64,000 nt of DNA. Origin: Toxoplasma gondii ME49 (lineage: Eukaryota; Apicomplexa; Conoidasida; Eucoccidiorida; Sarcocystidae). Shown in pieces: positions 25,475 through 36,305 of this stretch; positions within the stretch are counted from its first letter, which is position 1; each line of letters begins with the position of its first letter. Position numbers and translations under genes: made by a program. Where the stretch lies: positions 835,227 to 899,226 of the forward strand of contig NC_031472.1 in NCBI RefSeq assembly GCF_000006565.2, read 5' to 3'. The notes under the pieces are model-generated. The model saw only the letters and a list, made by a program, of their open reading frames with translations. It made no database searches and had not been told where the DNA came from.

Positions 25475-25883
25475 TCACACTCTCCTCTTGTTTGCACTCA
25501 TGGCCTGAGACCTGCTCTCTTCTCTGTAGAGTTCGCCTTGCTTCGCAGATGGGCCATCCGCGCGCGCATGCACAGCTGCCTGCGCTGTTCGCGGCGGCGC
25601 CGTGACAGCGGTGCTCCAGAGGATCTTTCGAAATTTGCCGAGAAATTCTCTATCTTCAGGAGCCTCAGTCGACAAAGAAAAAGTCTCCTTCATTTCCAAC
25701 TGCAGCGGAGGCAACGGATCGGCGCTCTCGTGGTAACCACAGCAAATCTGCAACATGTCCGGACCTCCTGTCTTTAAGAAACAGAGAAAACAGAAATGAA
25801 CATTCACAACTACACGTTGGCATCTATATCTCTGTATATATAAATATATATATATATATGCATATATAGATGTACGTTGTACA

Positions 25884-25914
<31 letters not shown>

Positions 25915-26558
25915 GTATATGTATATAACGTACATATATATATGCAGTAGAAACGCATTAGAGAGACATAGCAGTCCGGCTGTGTGTGTCTACAGAGCAC
26001 AGAGAGGCAGGTCCGACAGGCCATGCAGACTCTTGAATATCGAAACGCAGACAGAGAGCCTGCAAGGCGTTTCGAAAGGTCTTGGTGCAGCGGCAGGTTC
26101 TGCAAAGACCGCGGAGAAAAAAAAGAGCCGTCTTTGCTCAGGGAGAACGAACAGAGGAGAGCAACTTGAGAACCGAGGCAGGTCAAGAAGGCCGCAGCGA
26201 ATAGGAGGTTTGAGACCCAAGGAGAAACGAGAGCCGAGAGCAAATGGAATGCAAAGCGAGCAAAGGGGGATATGAGCCCCCCCAATTCAGGAGACAGAAA
26301 GTCTCTGGACGTCGCGCATGCGTCGCTGACGAAGCTGGCGAGGAAGCAGACAGAGACTGTCTCCAACCTCCGAAAAATTACGAGGGAGAGGGAACCTCTG
26401 TGCAAGAGAGAAGTCTTCCGAAAAAGCAGTTTCTCATATCTCTCCTCCAAGAATGTTCCATCTTTGTTCTTTCGTCCCCGGAGGCAAGGAAAACGCAGAC
26501 TCAACCAGGTCTGGACGTCGTCGACGCGCATGCAGACAATCGAAGCGGTGCAGCGCAT
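25475..26558 (-). CDS. Possible small gene, structure unresolved
   Basis: At about 25475-25770 a minus-strand frame opens right after TTTCTTAAAG and ends at a stop at 25475. Its composition looks protein-like (DMLQICCGYHESADP, then EAPEDREFLGKFRKIL). Upstream on the same strand a 244-codon frame starts at an ATG at 26558 and includes hydrophobic stretches. A TA array (25830-25945) lies between them and could be in an intron. I found no homology and no certain donor. The plus strand is also open over part of this stretch. It could instead be 5' leader sequence of either neighbour. Confidence 0.25.
25830..25945. repeat. TA-rich microsatellite
   Basis: TA runs interrupted by GTACGTTGTAC and GTATATAACG between the YggT and ClpR-like genes. 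Confidence 0.9.
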
Positions 26559-26981
26559 GTTGCCTCAAATTCAGGTTTCGGTGTCTTGTTCGATGCGGCA
26601 GCCGGGCGCTTTCTGAGAGTGGAACGGAGGCCTCTTTCTCCTTCTTCTTTTCTGCTTCGCCAAGTCTTGTTCGTCTTCTTCGGAAGTGAACGTCCGCTTT
26701 CTCTCGACGCACCCTTTGCTCCGCTGCCCCTCGCGTTCGCCGAAGTCTCTCTGTCAGGCAAAAAGACTCGACTTCTCGTACCCTGCTTTCTTCGCGTTGT
26801 GCTTCTGCGCTGAGTAGAGCGCTCTTTTCAATTCCGCCTCTTTGTCCTCTCTGTCCTCCGTTGTCTTTCTCGTTCTCTTCTGTCTCCCTCGCCTCTTCGA
26901 GGCGTTGCCTCTCCCTCGAAGGCCTCGAAAAACGCTGTTCCACAGAGCTTCATCCGAGCGCAAACTTCGGCTCTCTGGACA

Positions 26982-28652
26982 ATGATTTCCTCTCTGTCGG
27001 TTCTTCTTCGAGTTCTTTCTCTCTCCTCGCTGCTCGTGTCTCCTGTCTGGCCTTTGCTTTCCCCGTCCGTTCCTCGTCCTGTCGAACCTCGCGAAATATG
27101 CAGCGCCTCGCTACGCGTCGCGTTTCCTGTCTCTGCGGTCGTTCAGGGCAAACATTTCTCACTCCAGTTTCCTTCTTTTCTGTCCTCTGGGTCAACAAGG
27201 CTTTCACCGCTGTCGGATTTCTCTGCCTCGTTGTCGCTTCAGTTTTCTGATTCGTCTCTCTCTCCACTGGTTTCTCCACCGGTTTCTCTCGCGTTTTCTC
27301 CGGCAGCTTCTGGAGTTCCCGGTCTTCCATCTTCTTCGTCTTCCTCTCCCTCCCCCTCTTCATCTTCCTCGTTTCCACCTGGTTCTTCTTTGTCGTCTCG
27401 TTCTTCTTCCCCCTCGTCTCCTCGTTCCCCTCGTTCTCGTTCTTCGCCTTCTCTTTGTGCTTCCTGTTCTTTTGCGTCTGTTTCCGTCTTGTTTCCTCCT
27501 CTCTATCCTTTTCCCTCCGTCTTCCAGTCGACCTCGAGAGACGCGGCTGCTCGAGTTTCTGCGCTGCATGCGTCTTGGTCTCGTTCCTCGCATCTCCCTG
27601 CTCTGGAGTCTCGGCGGCGTCTCCTCTCCATTCGGCCATCGCAGCTTCGCCGGCACCTTCGACCCGAGGCGCTTCACAGCAACTCCTTTCTCGCGGCCGA
27701 GGCCTCTCGGCGGACAAGCCGCGGCGATCCCGTGAGTCTCTCAGTCGGAAAGCCGCGAGAAAGAAGAGAAGGAATGCAGGAGAGCACGAGGAGAAAGAGG
27801 AAGAGTTAGAGAATGAGCAGAGCAGCGGGAGGAACGCGAGGGAGGAGAGAGAGAGAGCGAAACAGAGAGAGAGCGAGGAAATGCGGTGAAGGCAGGAGAA
27901 GAAAGACGCAGGGAACAGAGACGTACGAAGAGGCGAACGAGAGAGGCAGCGAATGAGGGGATCCGAGTAGTTGAGGGAGACGAAAGTGAGGAAAGGCGAG
28001 ACTCAAAAGACCAGGGGAGAGGCGGGAGCAAGAGGACGAAAGAAACGCAGATGGAGCGAAGAGAGAGACGCCATTGAAGAGAAAGAGACAGAGAAAGAAA
28101 GGAGGGGAACGCGAGTCACAGGCGCCAAAGGAGACAAATGCAGAAGCACTGCTGTGGAGATCTGGATAGGAGGCGATAGACAGCTGGAGGTGAAGAGAGG
28201 CACCAAAGAAAAACATTTAACCTTCATCATTTAAAGGAAACGTCTGTAGTTAGCTTCGCAAGTATCGACAGAAATACGAAAACCGTCGATACCGATACAA
28301 ACCAATCAACTCGCCCATGAGAGAGAGAAAACCTACGTAAGAAGCGTACCATTCCTGCATTCCTGCCTGCTCTCTTTCTCTGTCTTGCATGCGCTTCTTT
28401 AGGGATTTGACGGCAGCGATCACGGAGAAGAGGAGAGTGAAGATGAAGGAGAGGAGACATGGAGAGGAGTTGGAGCATTCGCAGATGCGCTGGGCATTCC
28501 GCGGAATCGGTGAGAGCGGAAGCAAGAAATCCAAGATGAAAATGATAACAGGAAGCTGTAAAAATTAGGAGCCGTCCGTCGCCTCTCTTCCTCATGATCT
28601 CCATGTCTCGCATCTGTATTGACGATCCCTGCCTTTTTCGCTTCTCTATACC

Positions 28653-28692
<40 letters not shown>

Positions 28693-31196
28693 TTAGAGGC
28701 ATGCCCATATCCAGTTGGTTTGTATAAATATAAATGTATTTACCTGCATATAGAGGTATTCAAACATATCTATTATATATATATATATAATATAGATATA
28801 TATATGTACCTGGATATCTATAGAACTGCGGGTATTTAAGATGTCTCGAAACGTCTGTTGAGCGAGGTGACTGTGGGTGTGTTTGCGCGTTCGAACGTTA
28901 AGCAGTGTATAGCCAGAGAGGGCGCGAGAGGGTGGGGGGCGGCATGCTCTGACTTTCTGTTTGCGTTTTCTCTATCTTTTCCAGGTTTGTTCACTTTGCG
29001 TCTCCCTTCACACCCGCGGCCGGCGAGGCCCTCACGCAGGAGCTTCTCGGCCTCCAGACAGACGGCTCCAGTGCGCCGGTCTGTGTCTGCATAAACTCGT
29101 CCGGTGAGAGAGAGAAGCGGAGAGACGAGGAAAGGCCGGAAACGAGGGACAGGAGCGCAGGCGAGGCACTAAGGCGAAGGGCCGCCCAGCGCGAGAGAGA
29201 CGAGAAGGAGAGAAACATGGAGGGAATATGAAGACTGAAGGCGAGAAGGAGAGGAGCGAGAAGGAGAGGAGCGAGAAGGAGAAACCGAAAAAGTGGAACG
29301 AAGAGCAAGTGCTTTACATGACGCGTTGTTTCAGATCCAGGCCTCGATTTCTCAGTGTTCCTTCTCGTCGCGTTGTGTGATCTGCCTCACAGACTCGGCC
29401 TCTGCGCTTCTCGCCATTCGTCCTCTCCCCTGCATGTCTGCTTTTTCCACTACCCTCTCCTGTCCATCCTTTTTTCTCAGGCAGCGAGTCTCTCTTTGAC
29501 GGTAGCCTCGTCTCCCCATTCGACACCGAGTGGCGCCCTGCCATCGCCCTATTGAGAGGTCGCTTTCTCTCCTTCGCCTCTTCTCCTCCAGACCGCCGCC
29601 CGTCTTCATCTGCTTCTCCTTCGTCTCCTGATTCTTCTCCGTCTCCGTCTTCTCGTTGTTCAGCTGCTGCTTCTTCTCCGCCTTCTTCGCTGTCTGCTTC
29701 GACTGCTGCGGCCGCGTCTCCGCGTTCGTCTTTGCCTTCTTCTTGGCCTTACGACTCCTCGCGTGGATCTGCGAGTCTTTCTCCGCTTGCCGCTTCGCCG
29801 GCGCCACTGTGCGCGACAGTCGCTGTGGGCCGCGCCTGGGGCTCTGCAGCTCTGCTCCTCGCTTGCGGAACTCCCGGCGCGCGCGCGGCGACGAGGAACG
29901 CGAGGTGAGCAGCATGTCGCCGGCCTTTGGAGAGACAGAGAGACGCTGCAGCGCGCGAAGCGTTTTCATCGACACCACGAACAGGCAGCCTCAAACGTCT
30001 GCAAACGCGTCGACCACAAGCAGGCGAAGCGGCCCGCAGAGACGGGGATGCGTTCATGTTGAGGGACTCCTTTTGTTTCTTCTGGGCGACGCGTAAACGT
30101 CTCCTCAGCGATCTCCGGTCTGTAAACAAGTCCTGTGTTTGCCTCGTGAACGCCTGGGATCACCGCTGTTTCCTTTTTTTCTTCGACGGCGAAGAGCCGT
30201 TCCTCTCAGGCCTGTGCACTGCATCCGTCCTTCCGCGCAACGAGGATCGCAGTTCTGCATGCAGGCATGGTGGCTTCGACTGTCGCTCGGTTGTGCGCTG
30301 GCGTCTGTGTCCTCCGCTGCAGCATTGCTCTCCGCGTTCCCCGGACTTCCCTGGGTCATGGAAAAGCAAAAGACCTACGGCTTCGCGCCCAGACGGTCTT
30401 GGCAGGTCAGCGCATGCAGGCGGAGCTTCTCGCGGCTGTCCTTCGAGAGGCGAGAAAACCGACGACGGAAAGAGAACTCGGCGGTCGAGCAGCAGCAGTT
30501 CAGCGCCTCCTCGCGACAGAGACGGATACCGACACTGCAGAGCCAGAGTCAGTGACTCCAGGGAACCGACAGTGCAGGATGAGTGGAGATCCAGAGGTGA
30601 CGACGACGACCGCTGCCGAGCTTCTGCGCCTCATGCAGAAAGGCGTCTTTCTGACTCCAGAGGAAGCCAAGGCACTGGGGATCATCGACTACGTAAGGCG
30701 AGAAAGCGCAAAAAACGGACTGCGTTCGCCTCGGGAGATCGTGGGGACCAGGTTTGAGAAATGCGCCCGATATGATGCTTCTTCTGTGCGTCTGAGAATG
30801 CTGTTTGGCATTCTGAGAACACCCTCAGGCACCGTCCGTCTCCCCGTTTTTGCATGCGCACCTTCAGCGTCAGCTCAGGACGCAATCGCGAGACTTCTTT
30901 CCTTTCTCGGTCTTCTCCTGCGTCTCCTTCTTCCTGCGTCTCCTTCTCTCCCCCTAATCGTGGCCAGCCATGCGCTCTGTCGCGCCGCAGTGTGCCTCTG
31001 TGGTTCGCTCTTCACGATTGACTCCAACGGTTGATCTGTCGTTCTTGCGAGGTCCTGCCCTCTCTCTCAAGTGGGCCTCGATTGAACACCGTCCTAGTCG
31101 AGGCTTTCCGCCTGGCGTCGCCGCCTGCCTCCCATCTGCTACTTTGCTGTTTCGCTTTCGCTCCTGTCTCCGCTTCCCTGCATGCAGATTCTCTAG
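26982..31196 (+). CDS. ClpR-like, non-catalytic ClpP homologue; candidate apicoplast Clp subunit
   Basis: The secure exons are a segment ending at 27731 (GTGAGT, phase 2), 28985-29103, 29481-29904 and 30323-30692. A last short exon probably follows at 31188-31196 (IL, stop). The family signature is clear: FVHFASPF, APVCVCINSSG, VAVGRAWGSAALLLACG, NAR, then LTPEEAKALGIIDY. ClpP forms the proteolytic ring of the Clp protease. Here the Ser of GQAASMGA aligns with Gly (RAWGSAA), and the MIHQP His is replaced (SIALRVP), so the protein should be inactive, like plastid ClpR. An insert of about 70 Ser-rich residues lies before the active-site segment. The 5' end is uncertain. An ATG at 26982 opens a signal-peptide-like leader (MISSLSVLLRVLSLSSLLV) in another frame, and a strong acceptor (CCGTCTTCCAG) at 27527 could join the two. 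Otherwise translation starts at 27568. Confidence 0.75.
28655..28806. repeat. TA microsatellites in ClpR-like gene intron
   Basis: TA runs at about 28655-28686 and 28770-28806, between the N-terminal segment and the first ClpP-domain exon. Confidence 0.9.
29228..29285. repeat. Purine-rich 15-base tandem repeat in intron
   Basis: About three copies of GAGAAGGAGAGGAGC, in the intron after the CINSSG exon of the ClpR-like gene. Confidence 0.85.
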
Positions 31197-32170
31197 GCAA
31201 CGAACGGCGGAAGCCTGCGGAGGGATGCATCGCATGCACCAGGCCCTGAGAACGTCTTCATCCGCGTCATCACCGTCGTAGCAGCGCGACTCGGCTGTTT
31301 CTTCGGCTCCGTCTTCCTTGTTTCATCGCTTCTGCATCGTCTCGCGGTTCTTCGTCCCCCTGGCCGTTGTCAGATCAGCGGTCGCCTAGTCTGACCTCGA
31401 AGCGGGAGCACTCGAGACTCTCCTTCGTTTGCTCCGATCTTCGCTTGCCGCTCTCGCGTCTCTCCCCAGCTGCCTCCTCGGCCATTCGAAAAACTGGACG
31501 ACCTCCGGCTTTTGAGACGACGCCGGCCTCGAGCGCGACCTCCGTGGAGAGCGTTCGTTCATGTCGCTGGGAGGCTTGTGTCGTTAGCAGCTGGAGGGGT
31601 GAGAGAGGTCCTTGGCTTCACAGAAATCGACTTTTCTCCAAAGTCAACGCGTAGTCACGAGCTGCGGCGCCCGGCCTTCAGGCTCGTGAGATCTCGCCTC
31701 CTGGCGTCCACGCTTCCTAAACAGGCCGGCGGAGCTTGCCAAGACGCAGCGTCCTTGCCAAGACGAAACTGGACGGAACCGCAACAGAGAGAGCTGCGTG
31801 AAGCCGGTGAAATGCCACCGGTGCGGTGCGCGCCAAAACGGGGAAACTTCAGACCCAAAAAAAAAATTCAAAAAGACATCACCCAACCCAGGCGTGGACA
31901 GCAGGACAGAAGCACAAGAATTGAACATACAATCATTTCCTGGGTCATAGCCAGATACAGACACACGCAGAGAGACAAGAAGTAGAAACAGGTCGACCAA
32001 CAATGCTACCGGCATAGACAGGCGCATATATATATATATATATATATATATCTACATATATATATATATATATCTACATATATATATATATATATATATA
32101 TATCTACATATATATATATATATACATATATACATATATATATATATATCTACATATATATATATATATC

Positions 32171-32214
<44 letters not shown>

Positions 32215-32972
32215 TACATATATATATATATCTACATATATATATATATATTATATACTCGGCCTTAGGTACGCCTTCAGTGTGTTTCACTAGAACAGTT
32301 TCTGTCTCTGGTTCGCGGCAGGATAGATGATTCGTTTTCCTCTGAGAAGAGAACTCAAGCGTTTGAAAAGAAGTATTTGAGAAGCGAGCAGACTCGCCTT
32401 TTTGACGCCGGAGCAGCGCGACAGTTCTAAATGTCTCCTTGCACTGCCTGCGTTCTGCAGCGGTGCTGCCTTGCATCCACCTCCACACACAAACAGTTGA
32501 AAAGTTCTTTGAAGAGACACAAGACAGATAGGTCAAGAGAGGCGTTCGCAATGACATGCATGCGGCCCTTCAAAAACAGTAAGATTCGTTTTTTCGAAAA
32601 CGCATGCGTCCTCGACAGCGGCGTCATAACGAAAGGAAATCAGACAAACATCGTGTCTTCGTCTCTAAGGAAACAGGCAACGACTTGACCGATCTGCTGC
32701 CGCTTGCGTTTCGGCACCCTCTCGCCTCCATCTAGGTCTCCCGATTGACTCTGAAACGTATCTCGTCCTCCTTGTCTGTCTGCATATATTGATATGTAAT
32801 GCATGCGGATGTGTGTACATAATGGAATAACAAGATTACCTCTGTCTGTATAAATATGTTTATCTATCTCTATCTAACTATCTACGGCAACACCGCGCAA
32901 GCCTGGACATTCTTTTCATCGAAAAAAACGATTTTCTCAAGACCGAAATCACATTCTGACGTCGACGCTACA
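31197..32972. other. Intergenic with long TA array
   Basis: 3' flanks of the convergent ClpR-like gene and membrane-protein gene. No coding region is recognised. It holds the largest TA array of the window (32026-32258) and a looser TATC/TAAC tract near 32845-32885. Confidence 0.6.
32026..32258. repeat. Composite TA/TCTACA array
   Basis: About 230 bases of alternating TA runs punctuated at least seven times by TCTACA, with two TACATATATACA interruptions. It looks like a higher-order repeat built from TA plus the TCTACA spacer. Confidence 0.95.
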
Positions 32973-35900
32973 TCACATCTGCTCCCCGTCAAGAGGGATG
33001 CTTTGTCGACGCAGAGTAGAAGACTTCTTCTGCTTTTTGTGTCGGGAAGAGGCGTTCTTGCTCTCAGACGCCTCGGCGCGACGTTTCCCCCCAGGTCCGA
33101 ATTTTACGAATTCTTCTTCTTCTCGGCGATAGGCCTCCAGAGCGGCCTGGACGCGCTGGCGCTCGCGGCGTCTCTCTCTGCGGGGGGACAGCAGGACAGA
33201 CAGTGAGAGGAAAAGAAGAAGCAGTGGCCGACCGATTCTCAACACCCACTCCCCGTAGGATAGGCCATGCCGGCTTTGAGAGAGACAGACCGAGGCGTAG
33301 ACCGACATCCAGAACGAGAACTCGAATACACTCTCCGACAACTCCTGGAAGAGAAGCGGCGACCGCCAGGGATGATCCGAGGCACCCACACGCAGTGAGA
33401 ATAAAAGAAAGGAACAGAAAACAATCAAATTGCACCGCGCGCGAGCCACACAAACAAACAGACGTCTCCGACGCACTCAGGGAAGTGGAGGGAACGAGAC
33501 GGAGCAAAAACGTGGATAACACAGAGATACGAAAATCCTCGAATCTAGGAAGGCCCCCTGCATTCGACGAAGGAGCAAAAACCACAATCCTGGCCGCCCA
33601 CCCAGGACGCAACACACAACAGAGAGACCGGCCGACTCCAGAGCGTCTGGAGAGCCGAGCAGACCCAGAGGCTTCTCTGGAATCAGCGAAGAGGGTGGAC
33701 CGCTCTCTCGACATTTGTCGTCTTTCCGTGTGGGGAGGACGGAAGGAAAGCGAAGAAAACGAGAACGCACAGACACTAACAACAACGGCGTTCTGCCGAG
33801 AGTCGCCGACTGCGTCTACTGCGCTCTTCGACGGCGTTCGAACAGACTGAACGTTTTTTCTTCTAGACATCCTGCGGCTGCCCTATGAACGCCTGTCGCC
33901 TCCGCCACACTCCGCCTGTGTCTGGCGGTTCGACAGGAAAATCCGCCAGATGTTTATTTCTGTGGCGAAAGCGAGAGTCGAACTACGGGAGACTCTCGCT
34001 TTCGCCACAGATGTTTAGGTTTTCGATGTCCTGAGCGAATTCGCCTACGAACTGACTGACCGATGATGAAGCCGAGGAACTTCCGCAGCTGCCTGTCTCA
34101 TCTGTTGCCAGCGACACCCTCAAGCGACTCGTGGTCAACTTACAGCAAGTAGGCGACGACGCTTTTCACCGCAGCAAGAAGGAGGAAGCCGCCGGCGAGA
34201 ACGAAGCCAGCGCTTCTTTCGTCCTGGAGACAGTTCGCCAAAAAAGCGAGATCCCTGCGCCGCGGCCGCAGAGCACACCCTCTCCCTCTCAACGGCTCAG
34301 CCAGCGGACTCGGTGCAGGCTCCGAACTCCCAGAGGACACAAACGACAACGGAGACAGAACGGACAACGGAGACAGAACGGACAACGGAGGCAGGGTTCG
34401 TGAGGGAGACAGTGCATGGAGGAGGGCAGAGTCGAAGAGCGCGAGACGCGTTGATGAGGTCGATAAATCTTTCGAGTGAACTGGGGAAGAGAGACCTGCC
34501 GGAGGAAAGCAGTGGAGCTGTTCTGTGTTTGCGTCTTCAGGTCTGTGCTCGGAATCACTCAGGACTGAGATGGTCGACGGCGACAGCCGTTCTGCTCCTC
34601 CGACTTTCTTCTCGGTTTCGGTGTCTCGGTGCGCGTCTGACCTCTGCGTTCGTTCTTCCCCGTCTCGCCATTCTCCTCTGTCTCCTGCACCGCACGTTCC
34701 TCCTGCTTGCTGGACTTCGTCGCTTCGTCGTTCAAGCAGGCTCTCCCCCTCGTTGTCTGCTCTCTCTCTGCGGACAGGCTTCGTCGAAGGAAGTGTATCC
34801 TGTTCGCGTTCTGCTCTCTTGGACTCTCCGCGTTTCGCCGCAGATCGGCAGAAGATCGCTGACGCACAGGCAAGCGCCGCAGCCACGAGCACTGCCCCCG
34901 CCGGTCGCCCCCACACTGAAAAGGAGACAGGAGGAGACAGGGCAGAGGCCGGGAAGGAGGCAGGAGCAGAAGAAGAGAGAACAGATGGTAGAGCTGGCAA
35001 CGAAGACGAGGCGGAGGAAGAAGAGGAAGAAGAGCGAGAGCTCTCTGCTGCTCCGTGTGATGTTCCCCAGGCCTTCTGGACCGCTGCGGCGCCACAGGCG
35101 TCGAGAAACAAGACCGTCCAAGTCAAGGCTATGCGTCGAAAGGTGATGGATAACCAAGAGTGAAAGAGGGAGAGCGAGGCGCGAGCGAAACCGGAGACAG
35201 TTGGAGAGACCCGCGCATACACCCGAGAACAAAAGTTTTTCAGGGAACGAAGAGAAGAAGAGAACGCGGAGCACGCAGAGGCGACGCCTGCCCGCACCGC
35301 CTCTCCAGGCTCGAGACCACAGGGAGAAACGGACGTTCTCCCCCAGAGAGGAGACACAGAAGGAGGGGGCGAAGAGGAAGATGAGAGCGAAGAAGAGGGA
35401 GACGAAGAGGAAAGGAAGGAAGAAGCAGAGAAGCGAGGAGTTTGAGCATCCTCGCGGCGGAGGCCAGGACCATCGATGGACGACGGAGAGGAATGGCACA
35501 GTGGGGGTAGAGAGGCGTGAGCGGCGGAAAGAGAGAAAACAGGAGACAAAGAAGAAGACAAAGAAGGATTGAAACGATGACAGAAAGAAGAAGAGAAAGG
35601 AGGAGAGGAGAGACGAGAAGGCAACGGAGAACGTAGGGAAGGAAGGACGAAGGTATGCGCCGAAACGTGGAGAGCACAGTGCTTTCTTTGAGGTGGATGC
35701 AGCAGAAGAGGCCCAAGAAAAGCAAAGAGTGGACGAGAAGTTGGAGCAGACAAGGAGGAAACTGGAGAGGAAGAACAACAGAGCCCAGCTGTTCTTCGAG
35801 GCACGGCAGAAGGCAGGCGAGAACCAAGCACAGAACGAGGAGAAGAAGAGCGCGAAGGCAGTGAGAAGCAAGAGGAACGAGAAGGAAACGAAAAACAAGC

Positions 35901-36305
35901 AGAAGGAGAAGAATCGGGAGAAGGAGAAGAGAGGGACGAAGACAGAGACCACGATACAGCTGGTAGCGAGTAAGGAGAAGCGGAAGAGGCAGTAGAGGAG
36001 AGAGAAGAAGAAGAAGAAGAAGCAGAAGAAGAAGAAGATAGAGGTACGAAGTGAGAATGTATCCCGCTGGCGACTGCTGAAGGAGAAGACGACGTTGAAG
36101 GACGGAGAGGAGAGCCTGCGGCCGACAAGAGGAGAGAACTCGAGAGAATGAGAAGTGAGGCGAGAGCAGAAAGACGACACAGCCTCCCGCAGTTCGCAGA
36201 TTCAACAAGAAAGAAGGGAGACGACGAACAAGAAGAAGGCCTCTTAGAAGAGACGCCAGGTCTCCTCACGAGAGGCGCGAAAGCGTTGGCGACGTCAGTC
36301 TCCAT
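32973..36305 (-). CDS. Multi-span membrane protein of unknown function, two exons
   Basis: Exon 1 runs from an ATG at 36305 to 34144, where the donor GTAAGT leaves phase 2. Exon 2 is 33177-32973, following CCCCCCGCAG and in matching phase. The product is about 788 residues. A hydrophobic segment at residues 46-63 (LSALASLLILSSSLLLSA) suggests a signal peptide or anchor. A Ser/Pro-rich stretch of several hundred residues follows, then an amphipathic region (SLRSLKNFCSRVYARV), a membrane segment (AGAVLVAAALACASAIFC) and a last one (GFVLAGGFLLLAAVKSVVAYLL). The last runs directly into a charged helix from exon 2 (ERRRERQRVQAALEAYRREEEEF) and a basic tail. Both other minus frames are also open over part of exon 1 but lack the splice connection. 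No family is recognised; an organellar or endomembrane location is inference. Confidence 0.55.
33921..34017. repeat. Perfect foldback hairpin with flanking direct repeats
   Basis: Two 21-base arms (33959-33979 and 33991-34011) are perfect reverse complements around an 11-base loop. CAGATGTTTA occurs at 33947-33956 and again at 34008-34017, as direct repeats on either side. A smaller inverted pair, TCTGGCGG (33921-33928) and CCGCCAGA (33943-33950), lies immediately upstream. All of it falls within the intron of the minus-strand membrane-protein gene. Confidence 0.9.
34335..34395. repeat. Coding tandem repeat in the membrane-protein gene
   Basis: About three copies of an 18-base unit (GGAGACAGAACGGACAAC on the plus strand). 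Read on the minus strand in the gene's frame it encodes a repeated SVLSPL. Confidence 0.85.

Noticed and set aside
33064..33870. Intermediate exon of the membrane-protein gene after CTTCTCTTCCAG near 33353
   Set aside because: The acceptor is good, but no frame starting there fits the phase of the 34144 donor, whereas the 33177 exon does.
34732..36208. Two other long minus-strand frames over the membrane-protein gene
   Set aside because: They lack the GTAAGT-to-CCCCCCGCAG connection in matching phase; composition is Phe/Leu/Ser-rich shift-frame noise.
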